A DNA stretch of 39,112 nt from Anaerolineales bacterium (GCA_016932165.1 JAFGDK010000046.1:1-39112); one strand, 5' to 3'; positions 16,471 through 25,571 are shown, counted from the first letter of the stretch. Notes: a model not told the origin generated them from the sequence alone. Translations and numbers: made by a program.

Positions 16471-16908
16471 GTGGTTGAGCCGAGAAAATTGAGTATTGTA
16501 AAACCGACATTGGATACACCCTTCCATATCGATTTTGATTGGTGGCGAGATCATGATCGGGAATGGCGTGTGCATTTGAGAGGTTTGCTCAGCCCCGAAA
16601 TACAGGAAAAGTACGCAGATATTATTAATGGTGATGAATTGATCGATTGGGTGGACCCTGAGACCGCTGAAATTCAGCAGGTTGATGGCCTCCAGCATGT
16701 AGTGATTACCCATTCCGCCCATGAAGAAGGTTTTTTGGATCCGCATACCGCCCTGGTGGAAGCTGTTTTTAGGTTCCTTCTGATCAACGGTAATACGCCC
16801 ATGACGGTAGTTGAGCTGGGCGAAGGATTGAATCGTGATCCAAAACACCTGCTGCGCCTGCTCTCTGGGGTGCGGGTCTACCGGGGGATCAGACCGATCA
16901 TTGTGTAG
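16471..16908 (+). CDS. Protein of unknown function, partner of the preceding gene
   Basis: A 145-residue acidic protein with no recognised domain. It contains DTPFHIDFDWWRDHDREWRVHLRG near the start and a basic C-terminal LNRDPKHLLRLLSGVRVYRG, which resembles a helical DNA- or RNA-contacting end (MTVVELGEGLNRDPKHLLRLL has HTH-like spacing). GTG at 16471 is favoured by AGGAG five bases upstream. It almost certainly shares an operon with the 540-residue gene. Function is unknown; a paired, DNA-linked role is possible, but is inference. Confidence 0.75.
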   Translation: MVEPRKLSIVKPTLDTPFHIDFDWWRDHDREWRVHLRGLLSPEIQEKYADIINGDELIDWVDPETAEIQQVDGLQHVVITHSAHEEGFLDPHTALVEAVFRFLLINGNTPMTVVELGEGLNRDPKHLLRLLSGVRVYRGIRPIIV

Positions 16909-16947
16909 GGCCTGATCGTTTGCATGCTGGAAATCCTGTTCTGAGAG

Positions 16948-16953
16948 TATAAT
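16948..16953 (+). promoter_or_regulatory. -10 box before tRNA-Arg
   Basis: A perfect TATAAT, 19 bases before the first base of the tRNA. No convincing -35 was found at standard spacing. Confidence 0.45.
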
Positions 16954-16972
16954 TAATCACAGCGATAAACAA

Positions 16973-17045
16973 GCCCCCGTAGCTCAATGGATAGAGCAAC
17001 GGCCTTCTAAGCCGCAGGTTGAGGGTTCGAGTCCTTCCGGGGGCG
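16973..17045 (+). tRNA. tRNA-Arg(TCT)
   Basis: A 73-base cloverleaf reading AGA. The acceptor stem is GCCCCCG with CGGGGGC, the T arm is GAGGG/CCTTC around TTCGAGT, and the anticodon loop is CTTCTAA with anticodon TCT at 17006-17008. The first anticodon-stem pair is an A-C mismatch; the other four pair. The discriminator is G at 17045. CCA is not encoded. No intron is seen. Confidence 0.94.
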
Positions 17046-17117
17046 CCTGCCTATCTGCTGACTGCTAAACCATGCGAAATTTCCACTTGATTGTTGGAGT
17101 TGAGCCAGGAGGTGCAA

Positions 17118-17540
17118 ATGCCTGAAGATTACGAATATCGGTTCTCTCCACCGCAGCAAAGTTCGCGCAGAACCAACATCCGGATCACATCACATGAGGA
17201 GAAATGGCCAACCTATCTCCGGATCTGGCAGCCGCCAACAGACCTTTATGAGACTGCGGACGCCTATGTTGTTCAGGTAGAGGTTGCCGGAATGATCGAG
17301 GGAGAGTTCCAGGTTACCCTGGAAGAACGGATGGTGGTTGTATCTGGCACCCGGGTGGTGCCAAACCAGGCTCATGCCTATTATCAAATGGAAATTCCTT
17401 CAGGTGAATTCATCACCACCTTAGAACTCCCGGGACCAATCGTGTATGAAGAAGTTGAGGCAGATTATGCTGACGGATTTCTTAAAATTGTGCTGCCGAA
17501 GGCCAAACCAAGAAAGGTAGATGTAAGAGGCGAGGAGTAG
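17118..17540 (+). CDS. Hsp20 family small heat-shock protein
   Basis: A 140-residue alpha-crystallin-domain chaperone. The conserved sequence runs from PPTDLYETADAYVVQVEVAGM (residue about 45) through the LEERMVVVSGTR strand to ADYADGFLKIVLPKAKP, the usual C-terminal beta strand. These ATP-independent holdases bind unfolding proteins. ATG 17118 is selected by AGGAGG (17107-17112), with a five-base spacing; the upstream in-frame start would place the SD inside the gene. It is 22 bases from the lon gene and probably co-transcribed. No CIRCE element was found upstream. Confidence 0.93.
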   Translation: MPEDYEYRFSPPQQSSRRTNIRITSHEEKWPTYLRIWQPPTDLYETADAYVVQVEVAGMIEGEFQVTLEERMVVVSGTRVVPNQAHAYYQMEIPSGEFITTLELPGPIVYEEVEADYADGFLKIVLPKAKPRKVDVRGEE

Positions 17541-17562
17541 CCAATAATTGTGAGCGAATTGC

Positions 17563-20133
17563 ATGTCGATATCCAGATGGTTTTATGAACTTTTAGAGAT
17601 GCTCAATTGGATGGAGGGGGGGGAAGAAGAATGGAGCGAGTTTTTGTTCAATCCTGCTTTTTCCTCGATTGGACCATCCCAGGATGGTGATGAGATCGAT
17701 GCTGCCGATAAGATTGAAGGTGGTTCAAAACTTCCCAATATCCCCAGTGAATTACCCATTTTGCCGCTGCGCGGGGTGGTTGTCTATCCCAATACCGGTG
17801 TCCCGCTGACCATTGGCCAACCGCGATCGATCAAATTGGTGGATGATGTGGTTTCAGGTGATAGATTGGTGGGGCTGGTCGCCTCTAAAAATCCGGAACT
17901 TGAAACCCCTGGCCCGGATCAACTCTATTCTATCGGGACAGTTGCTACCGTTCACCGGCTCTTCAGAGCGCCAGACGGAACTGTCCGCTTGCTGGTGCAG
18001 GGGATTGCCCGTTTTGAACTGGGCGAGTTCACTGCCGAAGAGCCCTATCTGAAGGCAAAGGTGCATCTAAAACCGGAGCTGGTTGAAGAAGATGATCTTG
18101 AACTGGAAGCCCTGGCCCGCAACGTACGCAGTCAGTTTGAGCATATCGCTGAGATGGTGCCCTCCATCCCGCAGGAATTGGTAGCTTCGATCAGCAACCT
18201 CGACGACCCGCTGCAAACCGTGTACACGGTGGCTAATTTCCAGCGGATGGAATTGGGGGATGCTCAGGAGCTTTTGGAGTTAGACTCGGTCTCACAAAAG
18301 CTGCACAATTTTACCAACCTGTTGGCCCATGAAGTTGAAGTTCTTGAACTCGGGCAGAAAATCCAGAATGAGGCGCGGGAAGAAATCGAAAAAATGCAGC
18401 GAGAGTATTTCTTGCGCGAGCAATTGAAGGCGATCCAGCGAGAACTTGGAGAGCAGGACGATCAAACTATTGAGGTCAACGAGTTCCGCCAGAAGATTGC
18501 CAAAGCTGGAATGCCAGAAGAAGCTGAGAAGCAATCGCTGCGGGAGCTGGACCGCCTGGCTCGGCTTTCAACTGCTTCAGCGGAGTACGGTGTCATTCGC
18601 ACTTACCTCGATTGGCTCACAAATTTGCCCTGGTCTACCATCACTGAGGACAACCTGGATATTTCCCATGCCCGAGAAGTCCTCGATCAGGACCACTACG
18701 GTTTGGAGGATGTTAAGGAAAGGTTGCTCGAATTTCTTGCTGTCCGCAAGCTGCGGCTTGACCGCAAGGAAGAACTGGACTCCCTGCCGGAAGAGGACTT
18801 GATTCGCAAAGAACGCGAGGGTGTCATCTTGTGCTTTGTAGGACCGCCAGGTGTAGGCAAAACCTCGCTGGGGCGCTCGATCGCCAGGGCGCTAGGCCGG
18901 AAGTTCATCCGCATCTCTTTGGGCGGCATACGGGATGAGGCTGAGATTAGAGGTCACCGGCGGACTTACATTGGTGCGCTTCCCGGCCGGATTTTACAGG
19001 CCTTGCGCCGGGTTGAATCCTGCAACCCGGTATTCATGCTGGATGAAGTCGATAAGCTCGGCACCGATTTCAGGGGGGATCCTGCCTCGGCGTTACTCGA
19101 AGTCCTCGATCCCGAGCAGAATAATGAATTCAGGGATCATTATCTTGAGGTGGCATTTGACCTCTCGCAGGTGATGTTCATTACCACTGCCAATACCCTC
19201 AGCCCGATCCCCGGTCCGCTGCGTGACCGCATGGAGATCATTGAAATTTCCAGCTACACTGAGCGGGATAAAATCGAAATCGCGAAAGGGTATCTGATCC
19301 CTCGTCAGTTGCGGGAAAATGGCCTGATGGGAGACGAGGTCGTTTTCTCCGATGAAGCCATTAAGACCATTATCCGGTCTTATACCCGCGAAGCGGGTGT
19401 GCGCAACCTGGAACGGGAGATTGGTGGGATTTGCCGCAAAGTGGTCACCAAGATTGCCGAGGGTAAAAAAATCAAGATGAATATTGAACCGGAAGATGTC
19501 CGTCTATACCTTGGGCGAGCCAAATATTACCACACGGAAGAGATTGCCGACCGGACATCATTGCCTGGTGTTGCCACCGGCCTTTCATGGACTCCAGTAG
19601 GCGGCGAGGTTCTATTTATTGAAGCCACTGCCATGCCGGGCAGCAAGGGTTTCCAACTCACCGGCTCGCTTGGTGATGTCATGCAGGAGTCTGCCAAAGC
19701 CGCGTTATCGTACGTGCGTTCTAATGCTGTAGCGCTGGGACTCGAAAGTGACTTTTTCACCGATAAGGATATCCACCTGCATGTGCCAGCAGGCGCGCAG
19801 CGAAAAGACGGCCCTTCCGCCGGGGTGACGATGGTCACCGCACTGGTTTCGTTGATCTCTGGGAGACCGATTAAGAATGATGTCGGCATGACCGGTGAGA
19901 TCACCCTGCGCGGCCAGGTAATGCCAGTCGGTGGGATCAAAGAAAAGGTCCTTGCCGCTCATCGGGCCGGGCTAAAAACCATCATCCTGCCGAAAAGGAA
20001 CGAGGCTGATCTGGAAGAATTACCCCCAGAAGTGCGCGATGAACTGGAATTCCATCTGGTGGATATGATGGAAGATGTCCTTGATCTGGCACTCTTAAAG
20101 CCAGAGCTCGAGGCTGCCGCGGCTGAAAAATAA
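17563..20133 (+). CDS. lon: ATP-dependent protease Lon
   Basis: An 856-residue cytosolic protease of the LonA type. After a short unusual N-terminal extension (residues 1-60, with a Glu-rich EGGEEEW), the substrate-binding domain begins at [19 protein letters not shown]. Walker A GPPGVGKT is at 427-434, and the C-terminal protease domain has Ser752 in DGPSAG and Lys795 in GGIKEK, giving the usual Ser-Lys dyad with the standard spacing. Lon removes damaged and regulatory proteins. The start is uncertain: ATG 17563 lacks an SD site, and in-frame ATGs at 17599 and 17611 are alternatives. The receiver gene is 19 bases after the stop. Confidence 0.96.
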   Translation: MSISRWFYELLEMLNWMEGGEEEWSEFLFNPAFSSIGPSQDGDEIDAADKIEGGSKLPNIPSELPILPLRGVVVYPNTGVPLTIGQPRSIKLVDDVVSGDRLVGLVASKNPELETPGPDQLYSIGTVATVHRLFRAPDGTVRLLVQGIARFELGEFTAEEPYLKAKVHLKPELVEEDDLELEALARNVRSQFEHIAEMVPSIPQELVASISNLDDPLQTVYTVANFQRMELGDAQELLELDSVSQKLHNFTNLLAHEVEVLELGQKIQNEAREEIEKMQREYFLREQLKAIQRELGEQDDQTIEVNEFRQKIAKAGMPEEAEKQSLRELDRLARLSTASAEYGVIRTYLDWLTNLPWSTITEDNLDISHAREVLDQDHYGLEDVKERLLEFLAVRKLRLDRKEELDSLPEEDLIRKEREGVILCFVGPPGVGKTSLGRSIARALGRKFIRISLGGIRDEAEIRGHRRTYIGALPGRILQALRRVESCNPVFMLDEVDKLGTDFRGDPASALLEVLDPEQNNEFRDHYLEVAFDLSQVMFITTANTLSPIPGPLRDRMEIIEISSYTERDKIEIAKGYLIPRQLRENGLMGDEVVFSDEAIKTIIRSYTREAGVRNLEREIGGICRKVVTKIAEGKKIKMNIEPEDVRLYLGRAKYYHTEEIADRTSLPGVATGLSWTPVGGEVLFIEATAMPGSKGFQLTGSLGDVMQESAKAALSYVRSNAVALGLESDFFTDKDIHLHVPAGAQRKDGPSAGVTMVTALVSLISGRPIKNDVGMTGEITLRGQVMPVGGIKEKVLAAHRAGLKTIILPKRNEADLEELPPEVRDELEFHLVDMMEDVLDLALLKPELEAAAAEK

Positions 20134-20152
20134 ATATAAAAACACGAAAGAT

Positions 20153-20512
20153 ATGAATATGCCAAAAGTAATGCTTATTGAAGATGACCCAACCATGATT
20201 AACCTGTTGGGAACCTTGTTGGAAATGGAAGGCTTTGATGTTGTCAAGGTCACCAGGTTTGAGAATGTGCTCGCAGATATGAAAACAGAAATGCCGGATG
20301 TGGTGCTCATGGATGTCCATCTAAATGATGTTGATGGATTAACTTTCTGTGCTGGCATCCGCGCAGATGCGCAGATTAGCAGCATCAAGGTGATTATGTC
20401 CTCCGGAATGGATATGCGGTATGAGAGCATCCAGGCGGGAGCAGATGATTTCCTCCTTAAACCATACATGCCAGACGAATTGATCAATCGGATCAATGGC
20501 TTTCTGGGCTAG
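20153..20512 (+). CDS. Receiver-only response regulator (lon cluster)
   Basis: A 119-residue CheY-like receiver. Pocket residues EDD (10-12), phospho-acceptor Asp54 in VLMDVHLND, switch Ser in IMSSGMD and Lys in LLKPYMP are all present. There is no output domain, and no kinase lies in the cluster. It follows lon at 19 bases and precedes the PHP gene at eight bases, so it is probably in the same operon. It may adjust or be adjusted by neighbours, but this is inference. A possible alternative start is the ATG at 20159, two codons further in. Confidence 0.9.
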   Translation: MNMPKVMLIEDDPTMINLLGTLLEMEGFDVVKVTRFENVLADMKTEMPDVVLMDVHLNDVDGLTFCAGIRADAQISSIKVIMSSGMDMRYESIQAGADDFLLKPYMPDELINRINGFLG

Positions 20513-20520
20513 GGAATATT

Positions 20521-22284
20521 ATGGCTAGAAAAAGAACCATTAACCGATCCGAATCAAGCCGCAAATGGTATTCGATAGACTTGCATCTGCATACTCCCGC
20601 CTCCAGCGACTATCAACAGCCAGAAATCAGCTATCTCGATATTTTGCAGCATGCCGAAAAACGCGGCTTGGATATTATTGCCTTTACCGACCACAATACC
20701 GTGGCCGGTTACCAAAAAATGATCTCCGAGATTGAACATCTTGAGCTGCTCAACTCGCTCAACCGGATTTTGCCGGAAGAAGCCATCACTTTGAAGGAAT
20801 ATCGCCGGCTGTTGAACAAGATCCTGGTACTGCCGGGATTCGAATTCACCGCCACCTTTGGGTTCCATATCCTCGGTATCTTCCCTTTGGAGAAAACCAC
20901 CCGGGATATTGAACATATTCTCCTTCAGTTGAACATCCCCCCTGAAAAATTGGATGAGGGCTCTGTGACCGTTGGGGCATCCGCGGATGTGATTACCGCC
21001 TACCAGGTTATCAGCGCGGCTGGCGGGCTGGCGATTGCAGCGCACGCCAATTCCAATAACGGGGTGGCCATGCGCGGTTTCCCCTTTGGCGGTCAGACCA
21101 AGATTGCTTACACCCAGCACGAACAACTCGCTGCCCTCGAAGTGACTGACCTGGAAAAGCGCGGCCGTCACACCACGGCAGCCTTCTTCAGGGGGACAAA
21201 ACCAGAATATCCACGGCAGATGCACTGCATCCAGGGGTCTGATGCCCACCGTCTGACCGGCGGGGGGCTCACGAAATCCTTGGGGGTGGGCGACCGGGTC
21301 ACCGAGGTGCTTCTCCCGGATAGATCATTTGACGCCCTCAAAGACCTGTTTGCCAGCAATGACTTTGCCCGCACGCGTCCCCGCAAAGGCGGGGGAAACA
21401 GCCAGCCGGAATTTGACTTCATCCGGGCAGCCCGCGAAGAGGGCGGCAACATCATCCAGGATTTCCATGAAAGCATGACTGTGCGCGGCGGTAAGCTGTA
21501 CGCGATCATTGCCGATATTTGCGCCTTTGCCAATGCCAATGGGGGTACGCTTTATCTCGGTCTCAGCAGCGACGAGTCTCAGCCTGTAGTGGGGATCAGC
21601 AATCCTTCCCAGGCGATCAAGCAAATCGAAAAGGAAATCAATACTCGCATCAGCCCTGAGCTGGTCTGTACGGTTGATTCCCACAAAACTGGTGATAAAA
21701 CCATCCTCCGCGTCCTGGTGCCGCGGGGAGAAGATCCTCCCTATGCCGTGGATGACAATAAGATTTATGTGCGTGATGAGGGCGAAACCATCCTGGCAGT
21801 CCGTGATGAGATCGTCAGCTTGGTGCGAAGAGGAAGCGCGGAGCAGGCAGCCATCGACACAACACAGGCGGTCAGCCTGGTCCAGCGTACCGATCCAGCC
21901 CCAGATACGGAACCAGAACCTGTGCGGGATAAGGCCCCGCGAACTGGCGTTGAAGTGGTCAAGGAGACTGAGCGCAATGGTCAGAAATATTACGCCCTGC
22001 GAGACCTGCGTAATGGCAATGTGGTTCAAAATGTGACTGTCAAATCAGCCCGCCGGTTGTGGCATTATGCCATCACCACCTACGCCTCGCATCCAAAGGA
22101 TGTCAGCCAAGCGAATTTCAAGTGGCAGGGAAATTACGGAGTAATGAAGCAGTACAAACACAGCAACCGCCAGATCTTTGACCTGATCCAGCGGGATGGG
22201 AAGAAATACCGCTATTACTACGGGGTCACAGAAGACGGCATTCATAGCGAGTGGCGTAAGCTGGTTGGTTTGGAAGAGGAATGA
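20521..22284 (+). CDS. PHP phosphoesterase with AlbA_2 (Schlafen-like) domain
   Basis: A 587-residue protein. Residues 18 to about 275 form a PHP metal-dependent phosphoesterase: DLHLHTP (His22, His24), TDHN (Asp57, His58), AAHANSN and QGSDAHRL. These are the usual PHP metal ligands. From about 300 to 440 there is an AlbA_2-type putative DNA-binding domain (GGKLYAIIADICAFANANGGTLYLGL, then a Gly-Ile motif and IYVRDEGE). The last 110 residues are basic and aromatic with no recognised family. PHP proteins are found in DNA polymerases, histidinol phosphatases and nucleases; PHP plus AlbA_2 suggests nucleic-acid-linked phosphoesterase activity. The gene is eight bases after the receiver and overlaps mogA by four. 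Confidence 0.85.
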   Translation: MARKRTINRSESSRKWYSIDLHLHTPASSDYQQPEISYLDILQHAEKRGLDIIAFTDHNTVAGYQKMISEIEHLELLNSLNRILPEEAITLKEYRRLLNKILVLPGFEFTATFGFHILGIFPLEKTTRDIEHILLQLNIPPEKLDEGSVTVGASADVITAYQVISAAGGLAIAAHANSNNGVAMRGFPFGGQTKIAYTQHEQLAALEVTDLEKRGRHTTAAFFRGTKPEYPRQMHCIQGSDAHRLTGGGLTKSLGVGDRVTEVLLPDRSFDALKDLFASNDFARTRPRKGGGNSQPEFDFIRAAREEGGNIIQDFHESMTVRGGKLYAIIADICAFANANGGTLYLGLSSDESQPVVGISNPSQAIKQIEKEINTRISPELVCTVDSHKTGDKTILRVLVPRGEDPPYAVDDNKIYVRDEGETILAVRDEIVSLVRRGSAEQAAIDTTQAVSLVQRTDPAPDTEPEPVRDKAPRTGVEVVKETERNGQKYYALRDLRNGNVVQNVTVKSARRLWHYAITTYASHPKDVSQANFKWQGNYGVMKQYKHSNRQIFDLIQRDGKKYRYYYGVTEDGIHSEWRKLVGLEEE

Positions 22285-22793
22285 GCGGGAACCCCCCAAT
22301 GCCGCTTCGTATAGCCATTCTTACTGTATCTGACCGGTCTTTTGCAGGTGTGCGGGAGGACCTCTCTGGGCCGGCCTTGTTAGCCCTTGTTGAAGCGCAT
22401 GGCTGGCAGGTAGCTGCCAGCGAGATTGTTCCCGATGAGATGGATGAGATCGCCCATCGCTTGATTGCCTGGGCAGATGGGGGGCAGGTAGACGTGGTAT
22501 TGACCACCGGCGGCACCGGTTTTGCACCGCGCGATGTCACCCCTGAGGCGACTCTGGCTGTACTCGAGCGCCGTGCTCCTGGAATTGTAGAAGCTGTCAG
22601 GGCTGCCAGCCTGCAAATTACGCCCCATGCGATGTTATCCAGGGCAGAGGCCGGTATCCGCCGTCAAACTTTGATCATCAACCTGCCAGGCAGTCCCAAG
22701 GCAGTGAGGGAAAATTTTCAGATCCTGCAGCCGGTTTTGTCCCATGCCGTTGCTCTCCTCAGGGGAGATCAGGATGCTGAGGCCGGGCATTGA
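22281..22793 (+). CDS. MogA/MoaB family molybdopterin adenylyltransferase
   Basis: A 170-residue protein with the MogA/MoaB signature: RIAILTVSDRSFAG near the start, TTGGTGFAPRDVTPEAT in the middle, and INLPGSPKAVREN near the end. MogA adenylates molybdopterin before molybdenum insertion, whereas MoaB paralogues may have other roles, so mogA is not assigned as a symbol. The ATGA overlap with the PHP gene (22281-22284) implies translational coupling. No other molybdenum-cofactor gene is visible. A hairpin follows soon after its stop. Confidence 0.88.
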   Translation: MSGNPPMPLRIAILTVSDRSFAGVREDLSGPALLALVEAHGWQVAASEIVPDEMDEIAHRLIAWADGGQVDVVLTTGGTGFAPRDVTPEATLAVLERRAPGIVEAVRAASLQITPHAMLSRAEAGIRRQTLIINLPGSPKAVRENFQILQPVLSHAVALLRGDQDAEAGH

Positions 22794-22805
22794 GCCAGCC
22801 TTAGG

Positions 22806-22826
22806 GTTTGAGGCTTGGCCTCAAAC
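22806..22826 (+). terminator. Hairpin after the mogA-like gene
   Basis: A 9-bp stem (22806-22814 with 22818-22826) with a three-base loop starts 12 bases after the stop. There is no T-run, so it may be a weak terminator or a 3'-end stabiliser for the lon-to-mogA transcript. Confidence 0.45.
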
Positions 22827-22861
22827 ACCTGCATACATCCAATATAGATTGACTAAAATAA

Positions 22862-22889
22862 AAATCCTGCATATAAAATTGCAGGATTT
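22862..22889 (-). terminator. Terminator of the NarL-type regulator
   Basis: A 10-bp stem (22862-22871 with 22880-22889) with an eight-base loop. On the minus strand it runs into a TTTTATTTTAG tract. It lies 26 bases past the regulator's stop. Confidence 0.75.
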
Positions 22890-22915
22890 ATATCGTTGGA
22901 ATCAGAATCGAGGGT

Positions 22916-23575
22916 TTATTCCGACCGCGGTACGTGGTCAAATACAGCATGCTTGACCGCATAGGCGGCAGCTTCTGACCGGGTGCTCAAATTCAGCTTG
23001 CTCAATATTGAGCTGACATAATTGCGCACCGTTTTCTCGCTGAGAAAAATATCAGAGGCAATTTGTTTGTTGGTTTTACCTTCAGAGATTAAGGACAATA
23101 TCCGCAGCTCCTGGTCTGATAGGGCCGCAAATGCTTCATCTGTGGCCTTGCGAGAAGCTTCCCTCACGCGCTTAAATACTTTTTGGGTAAGAGCCGGGTC
23201 CAATAATGCTTCACCCCGCCCAATAGCCGCCAGGGCATTAAGCAGATCATCGCTGCCGATTTGTTTTAAAATATAGCCATATGCCCCCGCATTGATCGCA
23301 TCAAAGAGCAGGTCATCTTCGGCAAACGAGGTCAACATGATGATCTTGGTATCCGGGTTTTCAGCCATGATCTCTTTGGTGGCTTCGATCCCGTTTTTTC
23401 CGGGCAGGCGGATATCCATAATGATCACATCAGGTTGGTATTCACTCGCCCTTGAGACTGCCTCCTGTGAATTGGATGCCTCAGTGACAACTTCATATTC
23501 AGGAAAGTTGGAAAGCAAGGCTTTAATTCCAAGTCGGACAACCTCATGGTCGTCCACGAGCATGATTTTCAGCAT
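22916..23575 (-). CDS. NarL/LuxR-type response regulator
   Basis: A 219-residue transcriptional regulator. The receiver domain has DDHE (residues 8-11), phospho-acceptor Asp54 in [15 protein letters not shown] for the switch Thr/Ser and KQIG for the conserved Lys. The C-terminal LuxR-type HTH (about residues 150-205) includes [22 protein letters not shown] and [22 protein letters not shown]. Its promoter is divergent from the histidine kinase gene, whose kinase subfamily (HisKA_3) is the usual partner. The pair is therefore a likely two-component system, possibly autoregulated. Confidence 0.95.
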   Translation of the reverse strand: MLKIMLVDDHEVVRLGIKALLSNFPEYEVVTEASNSQEAVSRASEYQPDVIIMDIRLPGKNGIEATKEIMAENPDTKIIMLTSFAEDDLLFDAINAGAYGYILKQIGSDDLLNALAAIGRGEALLDPALTQKVFKRVREASRKATDEAFAALSDQELRILSLISEGKTNKQIASDIFLSEKTVRNYVSSILSKLNLSTRSEAAAYAVKHAVFDHVPRSE

Positions 23576-23580
23576 AGAAA

Positions 23581-23608
23581 TTGACCCTAGTAACTTTCAA
23601 GGTATAAT
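23581..23608 (+). promoter_or_regulatory. Promoter of the histidine kinase gene
   Basis: TTGACC (23581-23586), a 16-base spacer and a perfect TATAAT (23603-23608). It leaves about 50 bases of leader before the ATG at 23667. Confidence 0.65.
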
Positions 23609-23627
23609 TTTCAGTAAAGTTGTCCAG

Positions 23628-23636
23628 ATTATAGCA
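23628..23636 (-). promoter_or_regulatory. Extended -10 promoter of the NarL-type regulator
   Basis: On the minus strand this reads TGCTATAAT. It faces the kinase promoter, so the two transcription starts overlap or lie within about 40 bases of each other. Confidence 0.55.
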
Positions 23637-23666
23637 TATTACCATGAATCCGTTCGCGGGAGCATC

Positions 23667-25028
23667 ATGAATAAGCAAATCTTACGGTGGTTGACGATTG
23701 TATTACCAGTTATTCTTTTAGCAATAGTCCTGGTCGTTACGGATTTAATCGTCTTTGGTGAGATACATTATCTGGAAATTATCATTTCTGTCGTCCTCAT
23801 CGCTATCGGCGCGGTGGTGTTTTCGAATTGGGTCTTTGCCCAATTGGATGCGCGTGAGTTTGAGATTCGCAAACGGGCGGCTCAGTTGGAAGCGCTCAAT
23901 CTCTCGGGCCTTTCTCTCATCACCGAGTTGGACCTTGGTGTTGTTCTTCAAAAGGTTGTCGATCTCAGCCGGGAACTGGTCTCTGCTCGTTACGGTGCCC
24001 TCGGCGTGCTCAATGATCAAGCCACGGGATATCAGCAGTTCATTACTTCTGGTATCACCAAAGAGCAGCGAGCTGAGATTGGCGCTCCACCGCAAGGGCG
24101 CGGCCTGTTCCGCTATTTGATCGACGAAGGAAAACCGTTGATTGTTGAAGATATCAGTAAACATGAACATTCCTATGGTTTTCCAGAGAACCACCCAGTA
24201 ATGCGCTCAATGATTGCAGTGCCAATTAAGAATAAGGGCAAGGTGATCGGAAATTTGTACCTGACAGAGAAAATCGACCCCTGGAACCCGCACAGTGATG
24301 AATTACTAAAGTTTGATGAGGAAGACTTGCGTATCTTGGAATTATTTGCCACCCAATCAGCGATCGCAATTGAGAATGCTCGGCTTTACCGGCATGTGCA
24401 GCAGCTGGCTGTGCTGGAAGAACGCCAAAGATTTGGGATGGACCTGCATGATGGGGTTATCCAATCGATTTATGCGGTTGGGCTAATGCTTGAAAGTATT
24501 GCGCACCAGGTAGATCGACAGCCAGAGCTGGCTAAACAGGGAATTGAAGACTCGATCGAATCGCTGAATACGGCCATTCGCGATATCCGCAACTATATCC
24601 TTGATCTCCGCCCGCAACATTTCCAGGGGCGGAATATCGTCCAGGGAGTGGAAGAATTGGCGCGTGCTTTACGGGCAAATACTTTCATGGATGTCTATGT
24701 GGAGATCACTGATGTGGATTCCGATGCAATTGGCCCGGAGAAAACAGTGGAAGTGCTGCATATTGCCCAGGAAGCGCTCCAGAATATCCAGAAACACGCC
24801 CAGGCAAGTGAGGTCAGTATTGCTCTGCGTTCACAAAATGGCAATCTGATGTTGGAAATATTAGATAATGGGATCTCGATTAAGCCGCAGCAATTGCGAA
24901 GATCTTTGGGGAATGGGTTAATGAATATGCAGGAGCGTGCCTCTTCTTTGAATGGAGAGATCATTATTGGGCCAAAATTGGAGGGTGGAACCGAAGTGCG
25001 ACTCACAATTCCGCTTCAAGATCAATAA
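23667..25028 (+). CDS. GAF-domain sensor histidine kinase (HisKA_3 type)
   Basis: A 453-residue membrane sensor. Two hydrophobic segments (about 8-30 and 38-60) anchor it. A GAF domain covers about 75-240 (LVSARYGALGVLND through AIAIENARLY). The HisKA_3 dimerisation region begins at LEERQRFGMDLHDGVIQ, with the phospho-acceptor His261, and the ATPase domain follows (HIAQEALQNIQKHAQAS, LEILDNGI, GNGLMNMQERA). This is the NreB/DevS-type architecture; the GAF ligand is not known. The start is ATG 23667 with GGGAG just before it. A longer open frame to 23292 lies in the antisense of the regulator gene and is rejected. Confidence 0.92.
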   Translation: MNKQILRWLTIVLPVILLAIVLVVTDLIVFGEIHYLEIIISVVLIAIGAVVFSNWVFAQLDAREFEIRKRAAQLEALNLSGLSLITELDLGVVLQKVVDLSRELVSARYGALGVLNDQATGYQQFITSGITKEQRAEIGAPPQGRGLFRYLIDEGKPLIVEDISKHEHSYGFPENHPVMRSMIAVPIKNKGKVIGNLYLTEKIDPWNPHSDELLKFDEEDLRILELFATQSAIAIENARLYRHVQQLAVLEERQRFGMDLHDGVIQSIYAVGLMLESIAHQVDRQPELAKQGIEDSIESLNTAIRDIRNYILDLRPQHFQGRNIVQGVEELARALRANTFMDVYVEITDVDSDAIGPEKTVEVLHIAQEALQNIQKHAQASEVSIALRSQNGNLMLEILDNGISIKPQQLRRSLGNGLMNMQERASSLNGEIIIGPKLEGGTEVRLTIPLQDQ

Positions 25029-25130
25029 ATTCTAATCTAATCAATAACTCTCTCTAATGGGATGATTGTCACGGCACATGGGGGACAATTGCCCCTAATG
25101 AGTTTCTCTCGCACTGGCTATACTTGGAAT

Positions 25131-25164
25131 AAGCTCCATTGCACCTCACCAAAGGAGCTTTTTT
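25131..25164 (+). terminator. Terminator-like hairpin between kinase and atypical receiver
   Basis: A 7-bp stem (25131-25137 with 25154-25160) with a 16-base loop runs into TTTTTT (25159-25164). It lies 12 bases before the next gene's ATG, so it may act as an attenuator that lowers receiver expression relative to the kinase. Confidence 0.6.
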
Positions 25165-25175
25165 GGAAGTATGTC

Positions 25176-25571
25176 ATGGAAAATAAGAAGAAACCGTTAA
25201 AGATATTAATCGTTGATAATCATGCTGAGCTTGTCAAGCAGATTGAGGCGCGTCTATCGCGCGAAGATGACTTTCACGTATGCATGGTTGCACCGCTGGA
25301 GAAGTTGACCGAAGCGCTGATTGATTGCCGGCCTGATGTGCTGCTTATTGACCCATATCTTGAGAATTCATATAAATACGACCGCATTAAACTGGCAAAA
25401 AGCCTGCGGCCAGACATGCAGGTGGTCGTGCTCACTGCTGTGGTGGATACTGCTATGTCCCTGCGCTTGAGAAGAGAAGGTGTCACCTGTGTGATGGAGA
25501 AAGGCATTTCCTCCAACGATTTGGTTGAGTCTTTGCGCAAGGTGATCGTGGCAGAGTGCCCGCCAAGATAG
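25176..25571 (+). CDS. Atypical receiver-domain protein
   Basis: A 131-residue protein with a receiver fold: ILIVDNHAEL (Asp14, with Asn15 instead of an acidic residue), LLIDPYLEN (candidate phospho-acceptor Asp59), VVLTAVVD and VMEKGISS with the Lys. The acidic pair is reduced, and DxxxP differs from the common DxxMP, so phosphorylation may be altered. ATG 25176 is used, with GGAAG six bases upstream; an earlier in-frame ATG at 25062 would span the hairpin. It follows the kinase and could be a second target or a decoy. It ends with no DNA-binding domain. Confidence 0.8.
   Translation: MENKKKPLKILIVDNHAELVKQIEARLSREDDFHVCMVAPLEKLTEALIDCRPDVLLIDPYLENSYKYDRIKLAKSLRPDMQVVVLTAVVDTAMSLRLRREGVTCVMEKGISSNDLVESLRKVIVAECPPR

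Noticed and set aside
17046-17117. CIRCE or heat-shock operator before hsp20
   Set aside because: No TTAGCACTC-type inverted repeat was found.
23292-23666. N-terminal extension of the histidine kinase frame
   Set aside because: It is the antisense of the NarL-type regulator, lacks a start with an SD, and would bypass the good promoter at 23581-23608 and the SD before 23667.
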